The position numbers and the translations under genes are program-made. The notes beneath the pieces were generated by a model that saw only the letters and a program-made list of their open reading frames with translations, made no database searches and was not told the origin of the DNA. From contig BTPG01000003.1 in NCBI GenBank assembly GCA_036245525.1, forward strand, positions 192,182,164-192,246,163: a stretch of DNA of 64,000 nt, read 5' to 3'. Origin of the DNA: Semisulcospira habei (taxonomy: Eukaryota > Mollusca > Gastropoda > Semisulcospiridae). Positions 10,681 to 21,500 of the stretch are shown here, piece by piece. Every line of letters starts with the position of its first letter. Position 1 is the first letter of the stretch.

Positions 10681-10894
10681 AAGCTAAGCGCGAGAAACTG
10701 GTAACGGCTGCGCATGTGCCGTATAAGGTAAGGGAGACTACTCAGTGGAGGGAAGCTATTCAGGGACGTTGGTACAGCTCACTTGAGGGTTCCCCGGTGG
10801 CGTTGCTGTACACAACGATCCCGGGCTGAAATTGTGAGGCTAGGTGCTACTTCCATACAGTAATGCCAACGGTAATGTTTTTTGAAGAAACAAA
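10681..10894 (-). repeat. 5' ITR of DIRS-A
   Basis: Inverse of 4944-5185. The outer end reads cagtaatgccaacggtaatg on plus and then an A-rich tip. One base differs in the terminal palindrome arm (ccaacgg instead of ccatcgg). Bases 10895-11090 separating it from DIRS-B show no repeat or gene. Confidence 0.85.
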
Positions 10895-11090
10895 CACAAT
10901 GTGCATCGACTGGCAGTGAAGGAGGTAATGCTCCTTTCTTAGACAAGAAATAATTATTACTTTTCGTCATTGGATATTTGTAATATCCGAGAATCTCATG
11001 TGTGCGCTTGTATTTGGTCACTGGTGTCATTCTGTGTGCTGAAGAAATTCTGAACATGCCTAGGGTGGGTAATAAATCTCAAAGATGACA

Positions 11091-11464
11091 AAATATGTAT
11101 TTTTATTTAAAATAATTTTTTTCAAAAAATACTTACCGATGGTATTACTGATAGGAAGACATACTTAGCCTGTCAATTTCAGCCTCCAAAATTGTTGTGT
11201 GTTGCTACACAACTAGGGACGTAACTCTAGCAAGCAGTTACCTAATCCCCCGAATGGCCTCCCTATCCTCTGGATAGCCTCCCTTCCTAATCTCGCGAGA
11301 GTCCGTTGTTGCCAGTTCTATCTTAGCAGACAGGCGGCAAGCGGGGAAGGTGGGAGGGAAGTCGGAGCAATACCATCGGTAAGTATTTTTTGAAAAATTT
11401 TCATTTTAAAGAGAAATACATTTATATCTTCAAAAACGTTACCGATGGTATTACTGATAGGAAG
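11091..11464 (-). repeat. 3' ITR and ICR of DIRS-B
   Basis: The ITR runs 11091-11365; the ICR at 11366-11464 begins gcaataccatcggtaag and ends accgatggtattactgat. The ICR halves complement the 11091-11150 tip and the 22580-22624 tip. The tips differ from subfamily II by TATTACT in place of CATTACT. Confidence 0.83.
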
Positions 11465-11570
11465 AATTGCGAAGAGGATGAGGGTGCCGCCCCAAAACTC
11501 AACCCCTGTGTAACTGCTTAGCTAGGTCCCTTGCTGGTGCACACTCCCGACAATTTCAGCTAAGTGTTAG

Positions 11571-12482
11571 CTATGGCGCATCCAGCGCCGGGAGGGAGTG
11601 TTGCGCCGCCGCAATGTCCCTCACTAGTGCCAGGTTTTGTCGTTTGCCGGACAGGTCACGAAAGTAGAATACAGGCGATAGTAGATTCGGCCCTCCAGCC
11701 CATAGCTGCCACAATGTCCCGCACGGCGCAGTTGTGGTCAAATGCGATGCTCTTGGAGACAGACCGGACTTCGTGCGGCCGAATACGCAGCCTCTTAGCT
11801 CCCTCTGTTGAGAGGTCTTCATAAGCGGCTCTTATTATTCCGCGCAGCCAAGCAGAAATCGTCTGGGCAAAGATATCATTCCTGCCCGGAGCTAAGGGCA
11901 GGAAGAGGCGTAAACGTCCCTGCCGTAGAGGTTTCGACCGGCAGAGGTAAATCTTTAATGCCCTGACCGGGTCTTGCTGGCATACGTCCGGGGGTGTATC
12001 TGGGCCCAGCAATGGACGAATAATGATCGGTTGAGGGGCAGCTGAAGGTAGCCTGTTCTTGGCCGAGTTGCAGGCAAGACGGGTGTACTGAGAAATCGTG
12101 GATTTCACTCACGTGAGAGGCAATGGCCAGAGCCAGCAAAAAGCACATTTTTCTCGTCAAGTCAGAGAACCGCGCCATGTGCAGAGGTTCAAAATGAGCC
12201 GTATTAAGCCATGTTAGCACCCACGCGAGATCCCATCGAGGCAGTAGGGAGCGCGTCACTGGTCGCTGAGGTCAAAGTGAGCCATGAGGTCAGCGAGATC
12301 CTTGCAAGAACCTGGATCTGGTCGTCCCAAATGGCGGTAAGTGTCAGCCACCATAGACAGATATCCCCAAATAGTGATGGGTGCCAGGGACTGATCCTCG
12401 AAGAGCCACAGAACGAATTCGGCGAGCGGGGCATAGTCAAAGCTGTGGGGGATAGGTGTTGAGTCCCGCACCAAGACTGCAT
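11571..12482 (-). pseudogene. DIRS-B tyrosine recombinase, degenerate
   Basis: Recognisable blocks: APITIWGYLSMVADTYRHLG (about 12385-12330), WVLTWLNTAHFEPLHMARFS, an altered box I reading IASHVSEIHDF where other copies have A(A/S)RVSELHAL, so the catalytic Arg is His, then RPHEVRSVSKSIAFDHN (HxxR kept) and a Tyr block split by a frameshift (VFYFRDLSGK, frame of 11822). At least three frame changes plus the Arg loss make it non-functional. Confidence 0.82.
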
Positions 12483-12566
12483 AACTCGCTATTTTCCCTC
12501 ATAGACTCGCCAGGTGGAAGGTCGTCATGCTGAAGCGATAGCCGCCACCGCCGCATCCCAGAAACC

Positions 12567-13217
12567 TCACGCGGGGATAGAGTGCCGTACAATCTCCAGG
12601 CATGTCAAAGGAGACTCTCCGGGCAAGGGTGAAAAAGATCCTGCCGTGGCAGTTTCAGCATCGTGTGCGTCGTGGGAAGCCGCAGAGGGGATCCGTGGTG
12701 AGACAAGGAGAAGCTGGCCCTGACCGGACAGAGAATCCGCTAGCACATTTAACCTTCCTGGAATGTGACACGCCCGCAGCGAGATGTTCCGATCCCGGGA
12801 CCACACGAGGAGCTGGAACATAAAGATGCGCAGAAAAGGGGGAACACGTCCCGCCCTGCTTGTGAATATACGCCACATTTGTCGAGTGGTCGGACCAACC
12901 AGTGTATGTGTAAGACCACCAGGTCCGGCAGCCAAAGGCCCGCCGTCACGCTGAAATCCGGAAGCAGATGTGCCCCCCCCAACCGGGGAGACTGTCATCC
13001 GTGCATATCAACAGGTAGGGTAGCGGGGATGCTGAGGGGACTCCCGACGCTAACCAAGATGGGACTGTCCACCGAAGGAGAGGTGTCCGAACCAGTGGAG
13101 ACACAGGCACACGGACCGCCAAATCCCCCGAAGACAGCCGCTAAAGAAGGAGATGTATTTGAATCAACCGCGAGTAGAGCCGACCGAGAGGAAGTAAGAC
13201 ACTTGACTAGCAACGGC
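12567..13217 (-). pseudogene. DIRS-B RNase H and RT C-terminal remnant
   Basis: Blocks GGAHLLPDFSVTAGLWLPDL, HIHWL, then in another frame LVWSRDRNISLRACHIPGRL and NVLADSLSGQGQLL match the RNase H region of the other copies. About 390 bp expected after QLL (HTEWSLSPEIF to LATEPP in DIRS-A) are missing. The upstream end at 13217 is weakly alignable to the RT-RNase H linker (LLPLGRL...HWRPSSGDL region) and is cut by the hAT-like element. Confidence 0.7.
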
Positions 13218-13547
13218 CAGTGATAATTATTACGCAGAAATGTGCGTATCTGACCCTCTAAAGCCACGTCTGACGCACTAGTCTTCCGAGCTCTGCGTCA
13301 GACTGACGTAAAATATTTTGCTCCGACGCGGTAAGCTTGATCTTTACGCACTGAAAAATTCACCAGTGCGTCATCGTGAACACGTTTCACAGCCGCGCGT
13401 GCCAAGCAGAACCGCCAAAGCTTTTGTGAGAGCGCCGAACGCCAACGCAGCAACAGTACCGCACGCACAGCAACATAAATTTAACAGATATAACTCTTCC
13501 GCGGCGGAGCCGGTCAAGTGGCTATCGGCACTTCCTGTCACAAAAGC

Positions 13548-13763
13548 ATGGCCGGACTCATGAAATTCGAGTTCTCGAGCTCTAAATCAGTGGCTTCTCC
13601 TACACAGTCTGAAGTTCCTACAAGCAAATCGGATTGTGAAAAAAAGAACACGCATTCTTTCCAGCACGATTGGCTCACACAATTTAAATGGCTACGCCAT
13701 TTAGATGAGCAGATGTTCTACGCTGTGTGCCACCAAGCTGCACAGTCAAAAACACTTTCGTAA
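13548..13763 (+). pseudogene. hAT-like transposase N-terminus (71 codons)
   Basis: Starts MAGLMKFEFSSS, followed by a Ser/Lys-rich linker and THSFQHDWLTQFKWLRHLDE plus MFYAVCHQA. The pattern F..DWL..F.WL......MF...C is the N-terminal TTF-type zinc finger seen in hAT transposases and derived genes such as ZNF862. The first Cys of the expected C-x-x-C is Tyr here. It stops 8 codons later and the LINE follows within 40 bp. The 13260-13547 leader contains inverted pairs of TTACGCACTG/CAGTGCGT. Confidence 0.55.
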
Positions 13764-13808
13764 AGGGATCAATAAATTTTCAGCGCTCAAAGTATGTTGG
13801 GCGGTCCG

Positions 13809-13866
13809 TGGCGCAGCGGTAAAAGCACCTGCCACCAATGCAAGATGCAATGCGAGGTTCGATACC
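13809..13866 (+). promoter_or_regulatory. tRNA-like RNA polymerase III internal promoter (A and B boxes)
   Basis: A-box-like TGGCGCAGCGG at 13809-13819 and B-box-like GGTTCGATACC at 13856-13866, 36 nt apart, as in tRNA genes and tRNA-derived SINEs. No convincing full cloverleaf with matched acceptor stem was seen, so this is not called a tRNA gene. It lies at the left edge of the LINE and may be its promoter or a SINE head next to it. Confidence 0.55.
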
Positions 13867-14582
13867 CGGATGCGGCTTCGGACTTTTCTCCTCTAGTAAG
13901 TGTCACCATGGGCAGTGGGCAGATGTTCACATCTGCACGGGACATAGACGACCCCGCCCTCCACGAGTCGCCTGCTGCCTTGCAGGCCTGGCCGCTTGGC
14001 TGCGGAAAGGCTAAGGGAGGAAACCCCTGACATCAAAGCCCCCGTGTCTCCGGGGAAGGCTTTTGAGCCAGAGACTAGGACAAGGACAGTCTGATATAAA
14101 ACCTACGACCCGAGGACCTCGATACCATCGTCCCAGCTTGCTAGGCCATGGCAGATGAACCAAGGGTTTAAAGGGTGGGGCCAGTACTGCGCACACTGCA
14201 CTCCACCAAAAAGCTCCACCGCGCAGGCTTTAGGAAACGTCCACGGACCATGACACCGACCATTCCAAGTCCTGTAGCGACGGGCGAGGGGCGAAACGGC
14301 AGGTGAAAGATGTCACTGGAAGCCGCAGTCTCAAACCTGCATGCAGGCGGTTCAGGATATTGGTCGCCTGATGTTGACCTGGGGATGACAACATCACTCG
14401 GCACACCCTGAACGACCAAGCAGCCTTCTCTAGGGACAGCACTGCTTGCTCCACACGGAGAGGGGCCTAGAAAAGGTGGCCTAACCAAAGCTCGTCCCCT
14501 CGCAACCCCAGTTGGCTAGCCGCGGTCAACGGGCATCTTCTCCTGCGGTCAAAAAACAAGAAAGAATAACGGATCCACTCTC

Positions 14583-17500
14583 ATGACGACCACGACCGGA
14601 CTCAACGTAGCATGCTGGAACGTCCGGACCATGCTCGACAAAGCAGACAGCGGACGCCCTGAACGTCGCTCCGCCCTCATTGCCCATGAATTGCGGAGGT
14701 TAAACATAGACATCGCCGCGCTCAGCGAAGTACGCCTTCCGGACGAAGGCAGCCTCCAAGAACTTGGTGCTGGGTACACCCTCTACTGGTCAGGCAGGCC
14801 TGCATCAGAAAGACGGCTCTCAGGCGTGGGTTTCATGGTCAAGACATCCATTGCGACTAAGCTGGAAAACCTACCAACGGGCCACTCAGACCGCATCATG
14901 TCCATGCGCCTCCCACTGAGACACCAGCAACACGTCACCCTTCTCAGTGTGTACTCCCCAACCCTCCTGGCAGAGCCTGCTGAAAAGGATAAGTTTTACA
15001 CTGACCTGCGCAGCCTCCTACAGAGTACCCCTGCAGACGACAAAGTCATCATCCTTGGCGACTTCAACGCCAGAGTGGGCCAGGACTCTGAAGCCTGGAA
15101 AGGAGTCCTCGGCAAGCATGGCGTGGGGAACTGCAATGACAATGGCCGCCTACTGTTGGAGTTCTGTGCGGAGCAGCAACTGGTCATCACCAACACTACT
15201 TTTCAGCAAAAGGACAGTCGAAAGACCACCTGGATGCATCCTCGCTCCAAACACTGGCACCTTATCGACTATGTCCTAGTGCGTCAGAGGGACCGCAGTG
15301 ACGTCCTCCTCACCAGAGTGATGCCCAGCGCAGAGTGCCACACTGACCACCACCTTGTCCGCTGCAAACTCAGGCTCCACTTCAAGCCAAAACCCAAGAA
15401 ATGGGGGCCCACCAAGAAAAAGCTTGATGTTGCCAGCCTTCAGCGTGACGATGTGAAAGCTGCCTTTCAGACAGATTTACAGCGCAGGCTCAAAGACACA
15501 GCGGACCCAGTAGACCCCTCCCCTGAAACACTTTGGGAACAACTGAAAACTGCTATTGCAAAATCCTCTGCAGAAGTCTTGGGTTTCGCCAGAAAGAAAA
15601 ACAAAGACTGGTTTGACGAAAACGATGGAGAGATCCAGGAACACCTAGCAAAAAAAAGAGCCGCCCATCAGGCCCACCTAGCCCAGCCTTCCTGCCCTGT
15701 GAAGAAGTCTGCCTTCCGCCTCGTCTGCAGCAGTCTCCAGCGCAAGCTCAGAGATCTCCAGAATGAGTGGTGGACCAGACTTGCACAGAGGACCCAGCTT
15801 TGCGCTGACAATGGTGACTACAGGGGCTTCTACGAAGCACTCAAAGCAGTGTATGGCCCCAGGCACCTGGTACACAGTCCCCTGCGGAGCGCGAATGGCC
15901 AGGCTCTCCTCACAGATAATACCTCCATCCTTAACCGCTGGTCGGAATACTTTCAGAGCCTCTTCAGCGCTGAGCGCACTGTTCAAGAAGCCGTCGTCCT
16001 ACAAATCCCACACCTCCCAGTAAAGGTTGAATTGGACGAACCGCCCACCGCTGAAGAGACCCTCACAGCCATCCACCAGCTCAAGAGTGGCAAAGCAGCA
16101 GGCATTGATGGAATACCGCCAGAGATCTGGAAACATGGAGGCACAGCACTGCACAACAAGCTCCATGACCTCTTTCTCTGCTGCTGGGAGGAAGGAACAC
16201 TACCAAAAGATCTCCGTGATGCAGTCGTTATCACCCTGTACAAGAACAAAGGCGAGAAGTCTGACTGTTCCAACTATCGGGGAATTACCCTGCTGTCCAT
16301 TGCTGGGAAAATCCTTGCAAGGCTGCTCCTGAATCGGCTGGTACCTGCCATCGCTGAAGACCAACTCCCAGAGGGCCAGTGTGGCTTCAGAGCAAACAGG
16401 AGCACCACCGATATGGTCTTTGTGCTGAGACAGCTACAGGAGAAGTGCCGCGAGCAGAACAAAGGGCTGTACGTAACATTTGTCGACCTAACAAAAGCGT
16501 TCGACACTGTGAGCAGGCAAGGCATGTGGCAGATCCTGGAGCGACTTGGCTGTCCCCCAAAGTTCCTCAACATGATTGTCCAGCTACACGAGGACCAGCA
16601 AGGCCAGGTCAGACTCAACAATGACCTCTCAGAACCATTCCCTATTCTCAACGGCGTAAAGCAGGGCTGCGTGCTGGCACCGACCCTCTTCACCATCTTT
16701 TTTAGCATGATGTTGAAGCAGGCCACAGTGGACCTCGATGATGACGATGCAGTGTACATCAGGTATCGTCTCGATGGCAGCCTGTTCAACCTCAGACGAC
16801 TGCAGGCCCACACGAAAACCCTAGACCAACTGATTCGTGAGCTGCTTTTTGCTGATGATGCTGCCCTCGTTGCACACACAGAGAGAGCCCTGCAGCGCAT
16901 CACGTCTTGCTTCGCAGATGCTGCCCAGCTCTTTGGACTCGAAGTCAGTCTGAAAAAGACAGAGGTCCTCCATCAGCCGGCACTCAAGACAGTGTATCGC
17001 CCTCCTCACATCACCATTGGCGAGTCTGAACTAAAGTCAGTGCACCAGTTTACTTACCTTGGCTGCATTATCACGTCGGACGCCAAGCTGGACAAGGAGC
17101 TTGACAGCAGGCTGGCAAAAGCGAGCAGCGCTTTCGGGCGACTTTTCAAGCGGGTGTGGCACAATCAACAGCTGAAAACAGGCACCAAGATCAGCGTGTA
17201 CAGAGCTGTGGTCCTCACCACCCTGCTGTATGGTTCCGAGTCCTGGGCCCTCTACCGCAGCCAACTACGACTCCTCGAACGCTTCCACCAGCGCTGCCTG
17301 CGTACCATCCTGGGCATTCACTGGAGTGACTATGTCACCAACGTCGAGGTCCTTGAACAGGCAGAAACTGTGAGCATCGAGGCTTTGCTGCTGCGGACAC
17401 AGCTCCGCTGGGCGGGGCATGTCTCCAGGATGGAGGATCATCGCCTACCAAAGATCACCCTGTTCGGCGAGCTTGCTACTGGACACCGTGACAGAGGGGC

Positions 17501-17810
17501 ACCAAAGAAGAGATACAAAGACTGTCTCAAGAAGTCACTTAGTGCCTGCCAAATCGACCACCACCAGTGGTCTTCGCTTGCTGCGGACCGTGACACCTGG
17601 CGCTCCACCATTTACAAGGCAGCTGTCTCCTTTGAGGACTCTCACAGAGCTAGCCTTAAGGACAAGCGGCTCAGGAGAAAAAACAGAGATGCCGCAGCTC
17701 AGAACCCTGGCCATACCTTCCCCTGCAGCCACTGCGGTCGAACCTGCCTGTCTCGGATTGGCCTCCGCAGCCACGAACAAGCCTGCAGACGTCGTGGGCA
17801 ACTCCTATAA
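14583..17810 (+). CDS. LINE endonuclease-reverse transcriptase polyprotein, 1075 aa, intact
   Basis: Uninterrupted from ATG (14583) to TAA (17808). Residues about 8-255: APE-type endonuclease with ACWNVRTML, ALSEVRLPDEG, ILGDFNARVG (157-166), HLIDYVLV and CHTDHHLV. Residues about 500-800: reverse transcriptase with NYRGITLLSI, FVDLTKAFDTV, GVKQGCVLAPTLF and catalytic LLFADDAAL (FADD at 756-759). C-terminus (1046-1068): PCSHCGRTCLSRIGLRSHE, a CCHC finger. There is no RNase H. Layout and motifs suit an RTE/Craniofacial-development-protein-2-like LINE, but I cannot fix the clade. It nicks target DNA and primes reverse transcription of its own RNA. It is antisense to HUWE1. Intactness suggests recent insertion. 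Confidence 0.93.
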   Translation: MTTTTGLNVACWNVRTMLDKADSGRPERRSALIAHELRRLNIDIAALSEVRLPDEGSLQELGAGYTLYWSGRPASERRLSGVGFMVKTSIATKLENLPTGHSDRIMSMRLPLRHQQHVTLLSVYSPTLLAEPAEKDKFYTDLRSLLQSTPADDKVIILGDFNARVGQDSEAWKGVLGKHGVGNCNDNGRLLLEFCAEQQLVITNTTFQQKDSRKTTWMHPRSKHWHLIDYVLVRQRDRSDVLLTRVMPSAECHTDHHLVRCKLRLHFKPKPKKWGPTKKKLDVASLQRDDVKAAFQTDLQRRLKDTADPVDPSPETLWEQLKTAIAKSSAEVLGFARKKNKDWFDENDGEIQEHLAKKRAAHQAHLAQPSCPVKKSAFRLVCSSLQRKLRDLQNEWWTRLAQRTQLCADNGDYRGFYEALKAVYGPRHLVHSPLRSANGQALLTDNTSILNRWSEYFQSLFSAERTVQEAVVLQIPHLPVKVELDEPPTAEETLTAIHQLKSGKAAGIDGIPPEIWKHGGTALHNKLHDLFLCCWEEGTLPKDLRDAVVITLYKNKGEKSDCSNYRGITLLSIAGKILARLLLNRLVPAIAEDQLPEGQCGFRANRSTTDMVFVLRQLQEKCREQNKGLYVTFVDLTKAFDTVSRQGMWQILERLGCPPKFLNMIVQLHEDQQGQVRLNNDLSEPFPILNGVKQGCVLAPTLFTIFFSMMLKQATVDLDDDDAVYIRYRLDGSLFNLRRLQAHTKTLDQLIRELLFADDAALVAHTERALQRITSCFADAAQLFGLEVSLKKTEVLHQPALKTVYRPPHITIGESELKSVHQFTYLGCIITSDAKLDKELDSRLAKASSAFGRLFKRVWHNQQLKTGTKISVYRAVVLTTLLYGSESWALYRSQLRLLERFHQRCLRTILGIHWSDYVTNVEVLEQAETVSIEALLLRTQLRWAGHVSRMEDHRLPKITLFGELATGHRDRGAPKKRYKDCLKKSLSACQIDHHQWSSLAADRDTWRSTIYKAAVSFEDSHRASLKDKRLRRKNRDAAAQNPGHTFPCSHCGRTCLSRIGLRSHEQACRRRGQLL

Positions 17811-17898
17811 AATCTTCGTTCGCGAAGTCAAGCCAAGAAATCGGGCGGACCTTCGGGGGTTCTTTCTCCGGGTACTCCGGCTCTTTCCTCCTCCACGA

Positions 17899-18374
17899 AT
17901 TCGGTATTAATTTAAGTCTACTTAATCAAAGTTTAAAAATATAAAAAACGCGATTTAAATTTCCAAAATTTCAGTAGCTCGTTTGGGCTTGCCCTTAGCA
18001 CCACCGGAATGTTCTGTTTTTATGTACAGTGCGTGAGGGAATGCTCGTGATTCACGTGAGCGTGCTTGTTGGGTTCAGTTCGCGGCATTGTCCTGCGCAT
18101 TGAGTTATATTATAAATAAATATGAGAAGTGCGCCATATAAATACTAAAATTCGACATTAATTTCAGTCCACTTAATCAAATTTCAAAAATATAAAAAAC
18201 GTGATTTAAATTTCCAAAATTTCAGTTGCTCGCTTGAGCTTGCCCTTTGCACCATGTGAATGTTCTGTGTTTATGTACAGTGTGTGAGAGAATGTGTTGT
18301 TGGGTTCAGTTCATAGCTATGTCCTGCGCATTGAGTTATATTATAAATATGAGAAATGCGCCCATATAAATGCT
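17899..18374. repeat. Tandem duplication, two units of about 250 and 225 bp
   Basis: Unit 1 starts at 17899 (aattcggtattaattt) and unit 2 at 18149 (aattcgacattaattt). Both share ataaaaaacg, gatttaaatttccaaaatt, gcttgccctt, tgttctg.ttttatgtacag and tgtcctgcgcattgagtt. An ATT/ATC microsatellite follows at 18390-18412. It lies near the right end of the hAT-like element. Confidence 0.85.
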
Positions 18375-18531
18375 ATGTTATGTAACAGTATTATTATTAT
18401 TATCATCATCTAAGACTTCATCATTTCTGTGACCCCCTGGGAAATCCTGCTGACCCTCTGGCAACTGTAAACTGAATTTGCCGCGCTAGATCTGACCCCC
18501 TACATTTAAGAAAATAATTAACACTGACGGC

Positions 18532-21500
18532 GCCACCATCCCTCGGAAACTTGCACACGCTATGGATTTGCGAACCAAGTAAGTCGTCTGGTAACAGCCT
18601 TGTGACAGGGTACTCCGAGAGGACACAGGAAAACGCCTGGGACAGACCTGCATATGACCACTGTCGGAAGTAACCTCCATCTCCTCTGGTCCTTGGGTGC
18701 CCGAATAGAACCCCTGGTCCCCGAAGCTGTCATGTCGCAGGCACTTCGAAATGTGGAGGGAGGGACTTAATGCGCAAGAGCTGCCGCGGTGTGTCGCAGG
18801 GATGCTGGATCCAGCCATCAGCTGTTAAATCGGCCGTGAGTAGTCATCTGCGTGGGTCCGGTGCTGACGTCGAGGCTGCATTCCTAGGGAAGAGCAGTCC
18901 CTGACGGTCCAGCCTGAAGAACGACTGTGCCTGCCGGCTGACCCCCAAGGTCCGATGTAGAGACGAGGTCCGCCGCCACAACAGGTCAGAACTTGTCCGC
19001 CGGCGAGGCGGAGTAGTAAGTGGAGACGTTTCCTAGTGTGGAATATGTAGCACCCTGTCCCCACGCACTGTGATCGCTCCTCAGTGTCCGGGTACCGAAA
19101 ACGCCGGGTATCCTGCACTGCGCTTGTAAGGCGAGAGGGTAAAGTGTCAGGATCCGCCCTCGACGAGGAAACACATCTCGGCGGCTAAGAGTACTGACAG
19201 AACTTGTGTCATCTCCATAGAGGCTGTCAGTCTCCATGGATCGCCCGAGGCTCCAATCTGTTGGGGACCCTAAAGTTAGATTCCGTGGTGTATCGCGTCG
19301 GCCGCTTAAGTGCCGATCCCTCTCTGAGAGGTGCTCCGAAGGTGCGGCCCTGCCCAGGCGCTTTTGAACGGGATGATGCCAACAGCACTTGGTGTTCTCA
19401 GGCGGTCACGCATCGGCCGTGAGTAGTCATCTGCGTGGGTCCGGTGCTGACGTCGAGGCTGCATTCCCAGAGAAGAGCAGTCCCTGACGGTCCAGCCTGT
19501 ACTAACCGAGCCCGACGATGCGCAACATAGGTGACCAGACGAGAACCGGTGTATTCAACGTGGTACGGCCGTAGGCTGACCGGCCGAAGGCAAAAGGTAG
19601 CTGTCGTCGCCTAGGGGTGGTCCCGACCCCCGCATCTGCCGCCGGGTACTCTGATTGATAGAGGCGTGCATGAGACCCAACAAAGTCCATGAGGGGGACG
19701 TTCGTTGATTAGTTAAAATTTAATGTCCCTATGGCATCAGAGATGATCTGAGACTAGCTGGTGAACTTTTGGTGGTACTATAGCAGTAATGCAACAAGGT
19801 CTCACAAACTAGAAAGAGGAAATATGTGTATGAATTATGAAGTTGTTGTTTTTTTGGGGGTTTTTTGTTTGTTAAAAAAGCCTTTATATTTCAGTTCGAG
19901 GCCCAGGGCCTATAGTATGTACCAATTGGATAAGGTGGGAAAGGTGTAGCAAAATAATATTGCATTTGGCCAAGGGCCTACCAAACACAGCGAGAGATTT
20001 TATTCATACAATATATAAGAAAGGGTGACGATTTCATGACCACGGTTGAATTTTCATTCTCATATGAGGGGGGACCGAGCTCTCAAGCCTGTTATCCATA
20101 GGTGGCGAGGCACGTATAGGCCTATTGCTGGCCGGTAGATGCGGGTCGAAGCTCTCGGTGTAAGACGGGATGGAAAGCAGAAGAAAAGCCCGGGGATCAC
20201 GGCGGTAGCTGGTCCGCATGTGTGTATGACCCTGAAGTGGTATGTCCTGAGGAGGGGTGTTGAAGGAGAAGCTGTCCGACCTGAATGGTGAGACCAATGC
20301 CGAGAAGACGTACCCTATGTAATACGTATGCGTGGAGACTGGCTTCCAGCCAGGGTGCAAGGAGACAGTGGGAGCCCCAAGACGCCGAGCACCAAGATAT
20401 GGAGACGCGGTGGCGGAAAGACGCAAATAGGCAGTATCATGCCTGGCTGGTCTGGAGCCGCGCCAGGGACAGCCGGGGGCCAATGTCTCCTCCCCCGAGG
20501 GAGATGGGGGTACCGCCGCGAGAGACCCGTCGTCAAAGGCCGGGTGCGCGGGGCTGGCTGTGAAAGACCCCCGAGAGAGCGGGGGCGTAAGATCTCGCCC
20601 GGCACATCACAATCCGTGGCCGAAGGGACAGCATCCGTCACCCTGGCCGAGGTGGGCGAGGAGTGTGCGCAAACGTCCCCGAGTGTGTGGACTGCCCACG
20701 GAGGAAGCAGAAGATGAAAAGGGAGAAGACCGACGCCTCACAGGGGAGGGACTGTGGCGTCTGTTCTCAGGAAGCGGTCGACGGTGCGCACCGTGGCGGG
20801 AAGAAACCCCTGAACAGGACCGCTCCCGTCCCGGGACAAGAAGATCACTGCTGTGGTGCAGAGGGGAAGACAGAACAGTAGGATGCAAATCAACCTGTCC
20901 GAAAGGGGAGCGCCACGGCCGACCCGAGACCGAAAAATCGAGAGGAACAGGGTGGCCATGTTCCATCTGTTTCCGAGGGCGACCACAAAAATGAACGTTC
21001 CGGGAGGAAGGTGAATCAATCAGACGAGAGTGGCGAGAGCGGCGCCGAGAGGGTTGCTCGTCTGATCGATGGATGTGCGGTGACCGGCTCCGAGCCGGTG
21101 CGCAAGGGTACACCAGAAGCCCCGCAGCGCCGAGTAAAGAGTCATGATGTGATGACCTATTGTGACGCTGAGGCTCAAAAGTGTAAGTGAGCAAGGCCAC
21201 ACCCGGCTGATCGGTAACTGCGCCAGGGTCAGTCAGGTGCCGGTGTCTGTCCCCCGAGGGAGAGGGTAAAGTCGCCGCGAGGGACCCGTCTCCGTAGAGC
21301 GGGTGCACGGGATTGATCTGAAATGGCGCTCCAGAGAGCGAGAGTGTATTGAATCAGTAAAGAACTTACCTCCCACAGCAGAAGGGACAGCATCCGTCAC
21401 CTTGGCCGAGGGGTTGGGAGAAAATAGCCGCAAGGGTCCCGTCACCAGTGATCGGGAGTGCGGTGTGAAAGAGCGACCGGAGTCCGAGGACCGACAGCGC

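Larger units (their letters stand above)
4944..10894 (-). mobile_element. DIRS1-like retrotransposon A, structurally complete (subfamily II)
   Basis: Minus-strand order: 5' ITR (10894-10681), gag-like ORF1, RT-RNase H, YR, ICR (5314-5215), 3' ITR (5214-4944). The ICR is the complement of the two outer tips joined end to end, the hallmark of DIRS-1. There is no DDE integrase, protease or target-site duplication. Length is about 5.95 kb, usual for DIRS. Outer tips were placed where ICR complementarity stops, in a shared AAA. The coding region is broken by frameshifts and one stop, so the copy is probably not autonomous. Confidence 0.9.
13801..17843 (+). mobile_element. LINE with intact single ORF and tRNA-like 5' end
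   Basis: Order: tRNA-like promoter (13801-13875), 5' UTR of about 700 bp, ORF (14583-17810), and a short 3' end (ttcgcgaagtcaagccaagaa). The 3' end is confirmed by a second, 5'-truncated copy at 30304-30675, which shares sequence up to AAGCCAAGAA. The 5' end is uncertain: gggcgg precedes the tRNA-like part and also follows the 3' tail, which would make a 6-bp duplication. Right-hand flank 17844-17898 (ctccgggtactccggctc) looks SINE-like. Confidence 0.8.
13218..18526 (+). mobile_element. hAT-like DNA transposon with 5-bp target duplication
   Basis: Begins CAGTGATAATTATT at 13218 and ends AATAATTAACACTG at 18526; the ends are imperfect inverted repeats for about 38 bp. They are flanked by ACGGC on both sides (13213-13217 and 18527-18531). 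CAGTG ends and a transposase start with a TTF-like finger (13548) suit a hAT element of the kind with 5-bp duplications. It contains a complete LINE (about 13801-17843) and a 250-bp tandem duplication (17899-18374). The rest of the transposase is absent, so the element is non-autonomous. Confidence 0.6.

Noticed and set aside
10895..11090. A possible small element between DIRS-A and DIRS-B
   Set aside because: A short hairpin (ggatatttgtaatatcc) is present, but no terminal repeats, duplications or matches elsewhere in the window.
13801..13875. A functional tRNA gene
   Set aside because: A and B boxes are present, but no convincing acceptor stem or complete cloverleaf could be drawn, and the sequence adjoins a LINE.
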